From Salidesulfovibrio onnuriiensis (GTDB taxonomy: Bacteria > Desulfobacterota > Desulfovibrionia > Desulfovibrionales > Desulfovibrionaceae): a stretch of 64,000 nt of DNA. The stretch covers positions 1,285,001-1,349,000 of the forward strand of contig NZ_CP040751.1 of assembly GCF_008001235.1 (NCBI RefSeq), written 5' to 3'. The position numbers and the translations under genes were made by a program. Positions 24,808 through 33,775 of this stretch are shown one piece after another (positions within the stretch are counted from its first letter, which is position 1; each line of letters starts with the position of its first letter). The notes under the pieces are model-generated. The model worked only from the letters and a program-made list of their open reading frames with translations. It was not told where the DNA came from and did not search any database.

Positions 24808-25251
24808 CTACCACCAGGGGCAGTTGTTATTGTAGCCGTTGGCGCCCTGCATGCCGCGTCCGTGTCCCCTGCCATGTCCCATGCCGGGGCCCATGCCCGC
24901 TCCCATGCCGCGTCCCATTCCGTAGGGCGGGAGATTCAGGGCCGTCGCCTTTTCATTCAGGGTGGCGATCTTTTCGCTGATCTGTTCGGTCAGGGCGCGA
25001 ACCCGCTTTGCATCGGGGTTTGTGCCCGCCATGATGGCCGCACGTTCTGCCCGGTCCGCAGCGATGTCGGCGCGCAGCTTTTGCGTCGAGCTCATGAAAT
25101 CCTGGTAGGCCTTGGTGTCGATGGTTTGTGCGTTGTAGGCGTTGCCGCCCCAGTTTCCGCAGTTGCCGTTACCCCACGCCATGGCGTCGGTGGTGACGAA
25201 TGCGATGCCTGCGGCCACGATCAGTGCCAATGCAATTATGCTCTTCTTCAT
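24808..25251 (-). CDS. zraP: ZraP-like periplasmic metal/envelope-stress chaperone
   Basis: 147 residues from the ATG at 25251, which follows GGAGGAGA. A Sec signal peptide is cleaved near AMA-WG. The mature protein has the helical Spy/CpxP/ZraP-type core (QDFMSSTQKLRADIAADRAERAAIMAG... VRALTEQISEKIATLNEKA) and a Gly/Met/His-rich tail (GMGRGMGAGMGPGMGHGRGHGRG) ending CPWW. ZraP binds zinc and acts as an ATP-independent periplasmic chaperone that also damps ZraSR signalling. The Met/His tail suggests copper or zinc binding. A sigma-54 promoter precedes the gene, and the ZraSR-like pair lies divergent, as in the enteric locus. Confidence 0.85.
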   Translation of the reverse strand: MKKSIIALALIVAAGIAFVTTDAMAWGNGNCGNWGGNAYNAQTIDTKAYQDFMSSTQKLRADIAADRAERAAIMAGTNPDAKRVRALTEQISEKIATLNEKATALNLPPYGMGRGMGAGMGPGMGHGRGHGRGMQGANGYNNNCPWW

Positions 25252-25301
25252 GATGTCTCCTCCTTGGGAGTGGTTTGTGAACAAGCTTTGCATTGACTAA
25301 G

Positions 25302-25316
25302 GCAAGAGCGATGCCA
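25302..25316 (-). promoter_or_regulatory. Sigma-54 promoter of zraP
   Basis: TGGCATC-GCTC-TTGC on the minus strand has a GG to GC spacing exactly right for sigma-54. It lies 50 bp before the zraP start. The response regulator at 27338 carries the GAFTGA loop needed to use it. Confidence 0.8.
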
Positions 25317-25414
25317 AAAGAGCGGTAGTCATTATAATGTACCGATAATAATGAATAAAATTATGAACAGATGATTTTTGCGGCATGGTTTTGATTGCGA
25401 ATGCAGACGTGAGT

Positions 25415-25438
25415 GTTTAAAAAGTGTACACAGTAAAC
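25415..25438. promoter_or_regulatory. Candidate ZraR-like binding site
   Basis: GTTTA-N4-GTGTACAC-N2-TAAAC: a central 8-bp palindrome with inverted outer arms, about 100 bp upstream of the zraP sigma-54 promoter and 59 bp upstream of the kinase gene. Position and symmetry fit an enhancer; no known ZraR consensus was matched. Confidence 0.4.
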
Positions 25439-25496
25439 AGGAAAAGTGTCTAAAATCTGGACAGTGCGCTCCCTTGCGGGAGGGGAAAGGCGAATC

Positions 25497-27341
25497 ATGA
25501 CAAAAAGATTCAACAATATTCTGGGAAGCATTTCGCCATGGGTCGTTATCGGGATGAGCCTCATTCTCGTGGCCGTGGTGCTTGTGCTGGCCGCCATGAA
25601 CTACAACCGCGAAAAGCAATACATGGGGCGGGTGCTCAGCGAAAAGGGTGCGGCCCTGATCAAGTCCTTTGAGGCCGGTACCCGGACCGGCATGATGGGA
25701 CTGTTCGGCGACGGCCCCACCTTGCAGGTGCTGCTGGAAGAGATTTCGACCCAGCCGGATATCCTTTACATAGCCGTGGTGGACGCGTCCGGCGAGATCC
25801 TGGCGCACAGCGACGAGGACCAGATCGGCCGGAAGTTTTCCACCGCCGAGGCAATGGCCGGGCTGAACGCCACCGAGGAAACCCAATGGCGCGTGGTGGA
25901 CACGCCGGGCGCTCCCAAGGCGTTCGAGGCCTACAAGCTGTTTCTCCCTGTCGCGAAGGAGCGTCCGCGCTCCAGGCATCGAGGCTCCACGCACCACAGG
26001 GGAAGGCGGATGATGCAGGGGCTGATGTGGGGAGACTCGGGGAATGCGTCCGGGGAATCGTGTCAGCCGGGCTGGATGCGGGGGCTGAAGAGGGACAAGA
26101 TACTGGACCCGGTCGAGCGCCCCGTGATTTTCATCGGCATGGATGTGGCGCCTTTCGAGGCGGCGGTTGCGGAAGACGTTTCCCTGACCCTGACCATGTC
26201 CGGCATCCTGTTGCTTCTGGGGCTTGGCGGCGTGATGTCCCTGTTCTGGATGCAGAGCCATCTGCGGTCCAGGAAACTGCTGCAGGATTCCCGGGCCCTG
26301 ACCGCGGAGATCGTCTCCAACATTCCCGAGGGGTTGGTGGTGTGCGATTCCGAGGGGCGTATCACCTATGTGAATGAAATCGTCATGAACCAGCTGGTCC
26401 GACAGTTCGAGAGCCCCGCACAGCTCGTGGGGCAGCAGGCTTCGGCGCTTCTTCCCGCCGAGCTGTGGGAACTGCGCTCCCTGGTGGACAGGGAACATCC
26501 GGTGGTCGAAAGGGAGCTGGAGCTTGGGCTGAATGGCGGGCGGAAGCTGCCCATCTCGGCGGTGGTGACCGACATCCTTGCCGACGACGGAACGCATGTG
26601 GGGCAGTTGTTCATGGTCCGCGACCTGAGCCAGGTCAAGGAGCTCCAGGCGGAGATCCGCAAGGCGGACAGGATGGCGGCCATCGGGCATCTTGCCGCGG
26701 GCGTCGCCCACGAGGTGCGCAATCCCCTGAGCTCCATCAAGGGCTATGCCACGTATTTCGGCTCCCTGTTTGAAAAGGACAGCGAGAACCGCAAGGCGGC
26801 CGAGGTCATGACCTCGGAGGTCGACAGGCTGAACCGGGTCATTTCCGAACTCCTTGAAATGGCCCGCCCCGCGGATATCAAGTTGCGGAACACGGATGTT
26901 GCGGCGCTCCTCGAAGGCTCCCTGCGGCTGGTCCGGCAGGAGGCCGAGGCCTCCGGGGTTTCCGTCTCGCTGGACATCGCGGAGGACGTGGGAGCGGTGG
27001 ATCTCGATCCCGACCGCCTGACGCAGGCGATGATAAATCTCTACGTCAACGCGGTCCAGGCCATGCCGGAAGGGGGAAGGCTTGATGTCCGGGCGGACAG
27101 GGAGGAGGATGCTTTGCGGTTGACGGTGGCGGATACGGGACCGGGGCTTCCCCATGGGGACGTGTCGCGCATTTTCGATCCGTATTTCACGACCAAGCAG
27201 GCGGGCACCGGGCTGGGGCTCGCCATTGTCAGCAAGATCATCGAAGCCCATTCCGGCGAGATCCGGGTAGAGCATACCGGGCCGGAGGGAACGGCTTTCA
27301 CCATACTCATCCCCATAGAAAAAGAAGGAGCATACACATGA
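25497..27341 (+). CDS. zraS: ZraS-like sensor histidine kinase
   Basis: A 614-residue inner-membrane kinase from the ATG at 25497 (GGGAGGGGAAAGG upstream). Two membrane helices (about 15-40 and 225-250) enclose a periplasmic sensor domain of some 185 residues. That domain ends in a basic, His/Met-containing insert (RHRGSTHHRGRRMMQ) suited to metal contact. A PAS domain follows (~265-385). The HisKA box has the phospho-acceptor H405 in GVAHEVRNPLSS, and the ATPase domain has the N box and DTGPGLP. It is longer than enteric ZraS (about 465). It should phosphorylate the regulator overlapping its end by 4 nt. Confidence 0.8.
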   Translation: MTKRFNNILGSISPWVVIGMSLILVAVVLVLAAMNYNREKQYMGRVLSEKGAALIKSFEAGTRTGMMGLFGDGPTLQVLLEEISTQPDILYIAVVDASGEILAHSDEDQIGRKFSTAEAMAGLNATEETQWRVVDTPGAPKAFEAYKLFLPVAKERPRSRHRGSTHHRGRRMMQGLMWGDSGNASGESCQPGWMRGLKRDKILDPVERPVIFIGMDVAPFEAAVAEDVSLTLTMSGILLLLGLGGVMSLFWMQSHLRSRKLLQDSRALTAEIVSNIPEGLVVCDSEGRITYVNEIVMNQLVRQFESPAQLVGQQASALLPAELWELRSLVDREHPVVERELELGLNGGRKLPISAVVTDILADDGTHVGQLFMVRDLSQVKELQAEIRKADRMAAIGHLAAGVAHEVRNPLSSIKGYATYFGSLFEKDSENRKAAEVMTSEVDRLNRVISELLEMARPADIKLRNTDVAALLEGSLRLVRQEAEASGVSVSLDIAEDVGAVDLDPDRLTQAMINLYVNAVQAMPEGGRLDVRADREEDALRLTVADTGPGLPHGDVSRIFDPYFTTKQAGTGLGLAIVSKIIEAHSGEIRVEHTGPEGTAFTILIPIEKEGAYT

Positions 27342-28708
27342 GCGCCATGATCCTGGTTGTCGACGACGACAAGGCGCACCTCTCCATGCTTGAAACCATG
27401 CTCAAGGGGTGGGGGTACGCCGTGGAGGGCGTCGAAGACGGCGCGGACGCCATCGAGAGGGTGAAGGAAGGCCCGTTCGACGCGGTCCTGATGGATGTCC
27501 GCATGACAAAGGTCGGCGGCATCGAGGCCCTGGGCCGGATCAAGGAATACAACCCGGCGATTCCGGTCGTGATCATGACGGCCTATTCTTCGGTCGATAC
27601 CGCCGTAGAGGCCATGAAGCTGGGGGCATACGACTACCTGACCAAGCCGCTCAACTTTGACGAGCTCAAGATCGCCCTGGAGCGGTCCCTGGACCACATG
27701 ACGCTCATCAGGGAGAACCAGTCGCTCAAGGAGAGGATCTCGGAGGACGCCAGCCTGACGAGCATCATCGGCAACAGCGATCCCATGCGGGAACTGGTCG
27801 GCATGGTCAAGACCGTGGCTTCGACAGAGGCCACGATTCTGATCTCCGGGGAAAGCGGTACCGGCAAGGAACTTTTCGCCAAGGCAATTCATACGAACAG
27901 CAACAGGAAGAAGGCTCCGCTGGTGACGGTCAATTGCGCGGCCCTGACCGACACGCTTCTGGAGTCGGAGCTCTTCGGCCATGAGAAGGGGGCGTTTACC
28001 GGAGCCGACAAGAAGCGGGACGGCAGATTCATGCAGGCCGATGGCGGCTCGATCTTCCTGGACGAGGTCGGGGAGATTCCCATGCCCATGCAGGCCAAGC
28101 TGCTGCGGGCAATCCAGGAACGCGAGATTCAGCGGGTCGGCAGCGACAAGGTGCTGAAGGTGGATGTCAGGATCATCGCGGCGACCAACAGGGACCTCCT
28201 GGCCGAGGTGGAAAAGGGTACGTTCCGGGAGGACCTGTACTACAGGCTCAATGTCGTGAACCTTTGGATTCCCTCTTTGCGGGAGCGCGGAGAGGACGTG
28301 CCGCTGCTGGCCGCGTTCTTCCTGAAGCGGTTTTCCGAGCGCAACAGGAAGCCCATCAAGGGCTTTACCCCCACGGCAATGGATGCGCTCGTGAAATACG
28401 ACTGGCCCGGAAATGTCCGCGAACTGGAAAACGCCGTGGAGCGGGCCGTGATCATGGCCGCGGGGGAATACGTGTCCGAGAGGGATCTGCCTCCGGCGGT
28501 CACTCGGCATTTCGAAAGCGCCGGTGGCTCCAATGGCGGGCAGCCTCTTGTCGGGGGCAAGTCCCTGCAGGAAATAGAGACGGTCGCCATCGAGGAGACC
28601 CTTGCGCAGACGGGCGGCAACAAAAGCGAAACCGCCAAGCTGCTGGGCATCTCCAGGACAACCCTGGATAACAAGATCAGGAAGTACGGGGTTGATGTCG
28701 CGAAATAG
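27338..28708 (+). CDS. zraR: ZraR-like sigma-54 response regulator
   Basis: A 456-residue NtrC-family regulator. The receiver domain (1-120) has the acidic pair DDD and the phospho-acceptor Asp in VLMDVRM. The AAA+ domain has GESGTGKE, GAFTGADKKR and IFLDEVGE. A Fis-type helix-turn-helix lies at the end (GNKSETAKLLGISRTTLDNK). The ATG overlaps the TGA of the kinase gene, so translation is coupled. It is expected to activate the divergent zraP gene from the sigma-54 promoter at 25302-25316 in response to metal or envelope stress. Confidence 0.85.
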   Translation: MSAMILVVDDDKAHLSMLETMLKGWGYAVEGVEDGADAIERVKEGPFDAVLMDVRMTKVGGIEALGRIKEYNPAIPVVIMTAYSSVDTAVEAMKLGAYDYLTKPLNFDELKIALERSLDHMTLIRENQSLKERISEDASLTSIIGNSDPMRELVGMVKTVASTEATILISGESGTGKELFAKAIHTNSNRKKAPLVTVNCAALTDTLLESELFGHEKGAFTGADKKRDGRFMQADGGSIFLDEVGEIPMPMQAKLLRAIQEREIQRVGSDKVLKVDVRIIAATNRDLLAEVEKGTFREDLYYRLNVVNLWIPSLRERGEDVPLLAAFFLKRFSERNRKPIKGFTPTAMDALVKYDWPGNVRELENAVERAVIMAAGEYVSERDLPPAVTRHFESAGGSNGGQPLVGGKSLQEIETVAIEETLAQTGGNKSETAKLLGISRTTLDNKIRKYGVDVAK

Positions 28709-28803
28709 GTGCCGAGGGGCACGGCGCAACCCGTTGGAAGTCCCCGCATTGAAAAGGCCTTTCAGTGGGCCGACACAGCGCTCCCGCTTCGGGTGCCCGG
28801 GCC

Positions 28804-29544
28804 TCAGGCCTGCGCGTAGCTGGTAGAGATTTCCTTCGCCGTTTCCAGCACTTCCTCGACCATTTTGGCGGGATCGTCGTTGTAGAGGTTCAGGCCGGAA
28901 AATGAAATGGCCGCGATGACCTTTTTCTGGAAATAGATGGGGGCCGCCACGCATTGAAGCAGATAGTGGTACTCACGGTCGTCCAGGGCGTATCCCTGTT
29001 TGCGGACAGCTTCCAGGGCCTTCAGGAGTTCGCCGGTGTTGTCGATGGTTCGATCGGTGAATTTGTGGAAGGTCATTTTCTTGAGCAATGCATCGCGCCT
29101 TGCAGGCTGCATATAGGCCAGCAGGACCTTGCCCGTGGCCGAGGCGTGGTGGATGCCAAAAGAGCTTGGCTTGCGGGCGATCATGACCGCATCCTCCGGG
29201 TGGTACTGGAAGCAGTAATCCAGGTCGTTGGCGGAAAGCAGCACCAACGATGAAGATATGTTGTTGCGTTCCGAGGCTTGCGTCAGCAGCGGCTCGGCCA
29301 CGTCGCAGAGGTCCTGTTTCTGGGCGTATGCGCTTCCTATTTCCCTGCATTTGCGGCCGATGAAAAAGAGATGATCGCTTTTGCGGAGATAGTGCATCGC
29401 CACGAGGGTGGACACAATGTCGAAGAGGCTGGTTTTCGGAATAGCCAGCTGTTCTTCGAGATCCTTGAGCGTGAGCCCTTTGGGCGCTTGCGCCACCATC
29501 GACAATATATGCAGTGACCGCTGAACGGTTCTGTTGATTTTCAT
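28804..29544 (-). CDS. IclR-family transcriptional regulator
   Basis: 246 residues. An N-terminal winged helix-turn-helix (KINRTVQRSLHILSMVAQAPKG... IPKTSLFDIVSTL) is followed by the IclR effector-binding domain (residues ~85-245, with HHASATGKVLLAY as its signature). IclR proteins bind small carboxylates and repress or activate the catabolic genes next to them. Here the neighbours are an MFS transporter, an amino-acid dehydrogenase and the 2-oxoacid oxidation genes, so control of that set is likely. Direct targets are not shown. Confidence 0.85.
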   Translation of the reverse strand: MKINRTVQRSLHILSMVAQAPKGLTLKDLEEQLAIPKTSLFDIVSTLVAMHYLRKSDHLFFIGRKCREIGSAYAQKQDLCDVAEPLLTQASERNNISSSLVLLSANDLDYCFQYHPEDAVMIARKPSSFGIHHASATGKVLLAYMQPARRDALLKKMTFHKFTDRTIDNTGELLKALEAVRKQGYALDDREYHYLLQCVAAPIYFQKKVIAAISFSGLNLYNDDPAKMVEEVLETAKEISTSYAQA

Positions 29545-29590
29545 GGCGTAAATGTATTCCTTGTCCCTTGAGAGCTGTCAATACACGGGC

Positions 29591-29620
29591 GGCCTTTGCC
29601 TTATGCAAAAGGCAAAGGCC
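29591..29620. repeat. 12-bp inverted repeat between MFS and IclR genes
   Basis: GGCCTTTGCCTT and AAGGCAAAGGCC separated by 6 nt. It lies 15 bp after the MFS stop codon on the minus strand. No T run follows on either strand, so it may end or stabilise the MFS mRNA without being a classical terminator. Confidence 0.6.
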
Positions 29621-29635
29621 GCTCCGGGGTGAGGA

Positions 29636-30883
29636 TCAGGCTTCCTGGGAAGCGGGTCGGAACCTTTCCTGGCGAACACTGCGCTTGAACACGATGAGCG
29701 ACATGACCATGCCCATGACAGCCACGGCCGCGAGGAAGGTGAAGATCATGTTGTAGCCGCCGTTGCCGTGTGCATCCAGCCAGCTGCCGAACATGGCCGA
29801 GAAGAAGAAGTCCGGGGCGTAGCCGATGATGGACGCAACGCCGATGGCGGTCCCGGCCACCTTGAGGGGAATTCCGGCTTCACGGACCACGGAAAAGACA
29901 AGGCCGTAGAGCATGAGTCCCACAGCGCCCGGGATCAGGGTGTAGAGGCTGATGGCGAAGGTGCTCATGCTGGAGGGCAGGAACATCACGCCCGCTATGA
30001 CCACCCCCAGGATGGCGAACAGGATGATGAAGAGCTTCGAGGTCGAACGGAGCACCCTGTCCGCCAGGTAGCCGCCGAACGGCGCGAGCAGGTAGAACAG
30101 ATAGGTGCGGATGATGGAGAACACGCCGGACTCTTCCACGGACAGGCCGACGACGTTGGTGAGGTACGGGGTGAAGTAGCTTGCGCTGGAATAGATGGCG
30201 TAACCGGCGAAGACGATGAAGGAGAAGCACCACAGCATGGGGTTCTTGACCAGACCGCCCACCACGGAGAAGTCGAACTTGTCGGCTTCGGCGCTTTCGG
30301 TCTTTTCGTCGCTGACCAGGAACATGACCAGAAGGCCGGACACAAGCATGGCGCCCGCCATGACGATCACCGCATAGAACAGGCTCTGGCGGGGATCCGT
30401 CCCGTAGGTGAAGGCCTGGAGCGCAAGGCTGTTCACAACGGCCCCGGTGATGCCGTTGCCTGCGTAGTAGAGGCCATACAGCCGGGCCTGTTCGTCCTGG
30501 TCGCCTGCCATGCCGATGGCCTTGAGAAGCGAGGTCCAGAAGACGAAGGCCGTGGTGAGTGCGAAAAGGAACCAGATGACCAGCGACAGCGTGTAGCTGA
30601 ATGTGAGGCTGTAAAGAACACCCAGGCCGGCAGTGCCGAACAGGGAAAAGGCGATGGCCTTTCGAGGAGAGATCTTGTCGGTGATCAATCCGCCCGGGAT
30701 GTAGGAGAGCATGCATCCCAGTGCATACATGCTGAGGAGAAAGCCGGACTGGGTGTTGGTGATACCCATTACTTCCAACTGGGTGTCGTAGAATACATAC
30801 TTAATATACGGCAGGGTGTAGATGGAACCACCGGATATGGAGAGCGCCAGAATCGCAAGATACTTGGAAACGGTAGATTTCAT
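29636..30883 (-). CDS. MFS transporter
   Basis: A 415-residue 12-helix carrier beginning MKSTVSKYLAILALSISGGS. A loop 2-3 signature is present in weak form (GGLITDKISPRKA) with its second-half partner GGYLADRVLRSTSK. The length and pattern fit the anion/organophosphate or nucleotide-sugar-like MFS groups; the substrate cannot be given. It is encoded just downstream of the amino-acid dehydrogenase on the same strand (128-bp gap) and near the IclR regulator, so import of an amino acid or its oxoacid is plausible. Confidence 0.75.
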   Translation of the reverse strand: MKSTVSKYLAILALSISGGSIYTLPYIKYVFYDTQLEVMGITNTQSGFLLSMYALGCMLSYIPGGLITDKISPRKAIAFSLFGTAGLGVLYSLTFSYTLSLVIWFLFALTTAFVFWTSLLKAIGMAGDQDEQARLYGLYYAGNGITGAVVNSLALQAFTYGTDPRQSLFYAVIVMAGAMLVSGLLVMFLVSDEKTESAEADKFDFSVVGGLVKNPMLWCFSFIVFAGYAIYSSASYFTPYLTNVVGLSVEESGVFSIIRTYLFYLLAPFGGYLADRVLRSTSKLFIILFAILGVVIAGVMFLPSSMSTFAISLYTLIPGAVGLMLYGLVFSVVREAGIPLKVAGTAIGVASIIGYAPDFFFSAMFGSWLDAHGNGGYNMIFTFLAAVAVMGMVMSLIVFKRSVRQERFRPASQEA

Positions 30884-30970
30884 ACGGAACTCCTGAGGGT
30901 TGCTTTTTATGAAGGCCGGATATGCCCGGCCTGAACCTCAGCCAAACACTGCGCGAAAATCATACCAAGA

Positions 30971-31003
30971 GGCCGGAAGCGGAATCGCAATCCGCTTCCG
31001 GCC
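30971..31003 (-). terminator. Hairpin after the dehydrogenase gene
   Basis: A perfect 13-bp stem, GGCCGGAAGCGGA against TCCGCTTCCGGCC, with a 7-nt loop, 8 bp past the stop codon at 31012. Very stable; the T tract on the minus strand is weak, so termination may be partial and allow readthrough into the MFS gene. Confidence 0.65.
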
Positions 31004-31011
31004 GTTGTTCG

Positions 31012-32172
31012 TTAGTTCACCGGGAGGTCGGGGAAACCGGACTTGCCGGGGGCAAACAGTTCCCGGGCCACCTGACGAGTCGTCTTGCCGCTCTTGAGAG
31101 CCTGCTCGAATACCCGCCGGGTCTGCCTGCGGATGATATCCATGGTGTCGTTCGCAATGGCCTCCGGCTCGGGTTTGACCAGGCCGAACAAGACCACTTC
31201 GTAAATACGGATGCCGCCCATGTTGGTGACGAAGTCCACGCAGACGTCCACGCCCCTGTCCGCAAGCACCGCGTCGGCCTCGGGGGTGACGGGAATGTTG
31301 GCGGCTTCCACTATGAGGGACGCCTTGACCCGGTCGACGTTGCCCTTGTTGATGACATCCTCCAGTGCGGCCGGGACCAGGATGTCGCAATCCACGTCCA
31401 GCCATTCGCTGTTGGAGCGGACCTTGTAGTTGGATTCAAAGGCGTCTGGATCCATTTCGCCCTTGGGCTTGCGGGTGGCTATAAGCTTTTTGACGTCCAG
31501 CCCGTCTTCACAGGTCACGAGACAGTTTGCATCGGCGATGCCAACGACCTTGTAGCCCCATTTGTCCAGCGCGTTTGCCAGGCTGGCTCCGGCGCAGCCG
31601 AATCCCTGGAGCACGACGCGCGCATTGGGTTCATTTCCCTTGATTTTCCATGCCTCGTCCAGAGCGGCTGCACAGCCGTATCCGGTGATCATGTCATACA
31701 TGAGGAAACCATCGTAGGTCATTTTGCAGACTTCATCGTGATCCTTGATGCGCTTCTGCTGTTCCGCATCCGCGCGCATGGCCCTGGTCTGCGGCAGGCC
31801 GATGCCCAGGTCATCCAGGATTTCGAGCACATCGCCGTAGTCGACGCCGAGGTCCCCGCCGATGGAAACGCCGCTGTTGATATAGGGGGACATGGCTGTG
31901 AGGTATCGGCGCAGCACGTCTTTGGCGTCCGGCGCCTTGTAGTCGTAAGCAATGCCCCCTTTGCAGCCGCCCGTGGTCACAGACTCGCAGGCATTGTACT
32001 TGTAGCCCATGGCCGTGGCCAGGCGGACGACTTCTTCAGCCGTGACGGTTGGATGCATTCGGGTTCCGCCGCCACAATAGTTGTTGACGAAATTGTATGC
32101 GCACAACCATCCTTTTGCGTCGGTTTCCGTATCGTTCCATTCCACGAGGATGTAAGGTTTGTTTTCAGCCAT
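31012..32172 (-). CDS. Glu/Leu/Phe/Val dehydrogenase family protein
   Basis: 386 residues from the ATG at 32172. An N-terminal dimerisation/substrate domain contains the lysine-bearing GGCKGGIAYD (K71). The Rossmann domain follows with VVLQGFGCAGASLANAL and later EAANIPVTPEADAVL, a typical block of this superfamily. The enzyme oxidatively deaminates an L-amino acid to its 2-oxoacid with NAD(P)+. The many Cys residues and slightly short length distinguish it from classical GdhA, so glutamate is not assured; leucine, valine or phenylalanine are options. It is divergent from the 2-oxoacid:ferredoxin oxidoreductase operon, the natural next step. Confidence 0.85.
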   Translation of the reverse strand: MAENKPYILVEWNDTETDAKGWLCAYNFVNNYCGGGTRMHPTVTAEEVVRLATAMGYKYNACESVTTGGCKGGIAYDYKAPDAKDVLRRYLTAMSPYINSGVSIGGDLGVDYGDVLEILDDLGIGLPQTRAMRADAEQQKRIKDHDEVCKMTYDGFLMYDMITGYGCAAALDEAWKIKGNEPNARVVLQGFGCAGASLANALDKWGYKVVGIADANCLVTCEDGLDVKKLIATRKPKGEMDPDAFESNYKVRSNSEWLDVDCDILVPAALEDVINKGNVDRVKASLIVEAANIPVTPEADAVLADRGVDVCVDFVTNMGGIRIYEVVLFGLVKPEPEAIANDTMDIIRRQTRRVFEQALKSGKTTRQVARELFAPGKSGFPDLPVN

Positions 32173-32219
32173 ACCATTATCCCTTTTTTGCGTTGACCTT
32201 GTGTCGGGATCATCGGCCG

Positions 32220-32339
32220 ATTTCATGAAATGAGTTGAAATTGCGCCGATGTGCATCTTGCCGATGACTTATTTGAGCTCTCATCGTCAGAAGCGAGTTT
32301 AGCGAATCAAGGCCCTCTTACAATTTTATTTCATAAAAT
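32220..32339. promoter_or_regulatory. Operator-like palindromes in the divergent promoter region
   Basis: The 304-bp gap 32173-32476 has no gene. It contains a perfect 12-bp palindrome ATTTCATGAAAT at 32220-32231 and a second site ATTTTAT-TTC-ATAAAAT at 32323-32339. Both share the core TTTCATRAAA. A third inverted pair ATTCGA-N7-TCGAAT lies at 32365-32383. The sites stand between two divergent catabolic units and may bind the nearby IclR regulator; this is inference. Confidence 0.45.
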
Positions 32340-32476
32340 ACCTTTCTGTTCGTATATCCGTACCATTCGACTTATATTCGAATCTGTTGACCGTTTGCCG
32401 GCGGAATGAGTAATCCTGATCTTAACACTGCGCCAGATCATGGCTTTTTCAGATCAATACCCAAACGTGAATAAAC

Positions 32477-32725
32477 ATGGCAGCAAAGCGAGTTTTGCAA
32501 ATGACGAAGAAAAAACAAAAACAAGTCGTTACCCAGCGCAACGAACGTTGCAAAGGGTGTCGGTTTTGCGAAATTTCATGCCCGGCACAAGCTATTTCCG
32601 TTTCCAGCGAGGTTAATGCAAAGGGCTACAATTACATGAATATTGATCATGAAAAGTGTACGACCTGCGGTGCCTGCTATACCGTGTGTCCCGACTACGT
32701 ATTCGAAATCACAGAGGTGGCCTGA
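32477..32725 (+). CDS. korD: 2[4Fe-4S] ferredoxin subunit of 2-oxoacid:ferredoxin oxidoreductase (delta)
   Basis: 82 residues. Two clusters are marked by CKGCRFCEISCP and CTTCGACYTVCP. This is the delta subunit that passes electrons from the thiamine site to free ferredoxin. Its stop codon is 1 nt before the alpha-subunit ATG. The first ATG at 32477 lacks a convincing ribosome-binding site and translation might start at 32501 (Met9) instead. First gene of a seven-gene plus-strand run. Confidence 0.85.
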   Translation: MAAKRVLQMTKKKQKQVVTQRNERCKGCRFCEISCPAQAISVSSEVNAKGYNYMNIDHEKCTTCGACYTVCPDYVFEITEVA

Positions 32726-32726
32726 G

Positions 32727-33767
32727 ATGACCCGTGCATTCATGAAAGGCAATCACGCATTGGCTGAGGCGGCCATCCGGGCCGGAATGACCTTTTTCGG
32801 GGGGTATCCCATCACCCCGCAGAGTGAAATTCTCGAATATCTTTCCGGCAATCTTCCAAAGGCGGGCGGCACGTTCGTACAGGCCGAGTCCGAACTGGCG
32901 GGCGTCAACATGGTCTACGGCGCTGCAGCGGCGGGCCACCGTGCAATGACCAGCTCTTCGGGGCCGGGCTTCAGCCTGCTCCAGGAGGGCATTTCCTACA
33001 TTGCCTCGGCGGAACTGCCCGCGGTGTTCGTGGACGTGCAGCGTTACGGCTCCGGGCTGGGCGACATCTTCCAGGCTCAAAGTGATTACTATGTCGCCAC
33101 CCGTGGCGGCGGGCACGGGGACTACCGCATGATCGCCTATGCCCCGGCATCGGTTCAGGAGACTGTCGATCTGGTGGGCCTCGCCTTTGATAAGGCCGAG
33201 GAATACCGCAACCCCTGTCTTCTGCTTTCGGACGCCTCCATCGCCCAGATGATGGAACCGGTGGTTTTCCCGGAAAAACAGGAATGCAATCCGGACCACG
33301 ATTGGGCGGTTCGCGGCAAGCGCGGCGGTGATTTCAAGAAAATCACCTCGACCATGTATTACATCGAAAACTTCGACCAATACATCCACGACAAGTACGC
33401 AACCATTCAGGCCAATGAGCAGCGTTGGGAAAACGTGCAGGTCGAGGATGCCGAAGTCGTGCTTGTGGCCTTCGGCATCAGCGCCCGCATCTGCAAGGAG
33501 GCTGTTTCCATGGCCCGGGCCGAAGGCATAAGGCTTGGACTGATCCGCCCCGTCAGCATATGGCCCTTCCCCGAGAAGGCGTTCGACGAAGTGAGCAAAG
33601 ACCTGCGGGCCTACCTCACCGTCGAACTGTCTGCGCTGCCCCGCCTGCGCGACGACGTTATGCTGGCAACGGAGATGAAGACCCCGGTGCACCATTTCCT
33701 GGCGGGAGACACCATCCCGTCCTCCCGAACCATTGTGAAACAGGCCGTCGCCCTGTTGGAAAAATAG
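32727..33767 (+). CDS. korA: 2-oxoacid:ferredoxin oxidoreductase alpha subunit (KOR/VOR type)
   Basis: 346 residues. It has the pyrimidine-domain fold of the PFOR superfamily: MKGNHALAEAAIRAG, FFGGYPITPQSEI (the YPITP motif contacts thiamine diphosphate and substrate), and a C-terminal transketolase-like domain (VVLVAFGISARICKEAV... GLIRPVSIWPFP). With the beta, gamma and delta subunits it converts a 2-oxoacid and CoA to acyl-CoA, CO2 and reduced ferredoxin. The sequence resembles 2-oxoglutarate or branched-chain (VorB-like) enzymes; the choice between them cannot be made safely. Confidence 0.9.
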   Translation: MTRAFMKGNHALAEAAIRAGMTFFGGYPITPQSEILEYLSGNLPKAGGTFVQAESELAGVNMVYGAAAAGHRAMTSSSGPGFSLLQEGISYIASAELPAVFVDVQRYGSGLGDIFQAQSDYYVATRGGGHGDYRMIAYAPASVQETVDLVGLAFDKAEEYRNPCLLLSDASIAQMMEPVVFPEKQECNPDHDWAVRGKRGGDFKKITSTMYYIENFDQYIHDKYATIQANEQRWENVQVEDAEVVLVAFGISARICKEAVSMARAEGIRLGLIRPVSIWPFPEKAFDEVSKDLRAYLTVELSALPRLRDDVMLATEMKTPVHHFLAGDTIPSSRTIVKQAVALLEK

Positions 33768-33775
33768 AGGTTGTC

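Noticed and set aside
29591..29620. Classical terminator after the MFS gene
   Set aside because: The stem is strong but no T run follows on either strand; recorded as an inverted repeat.
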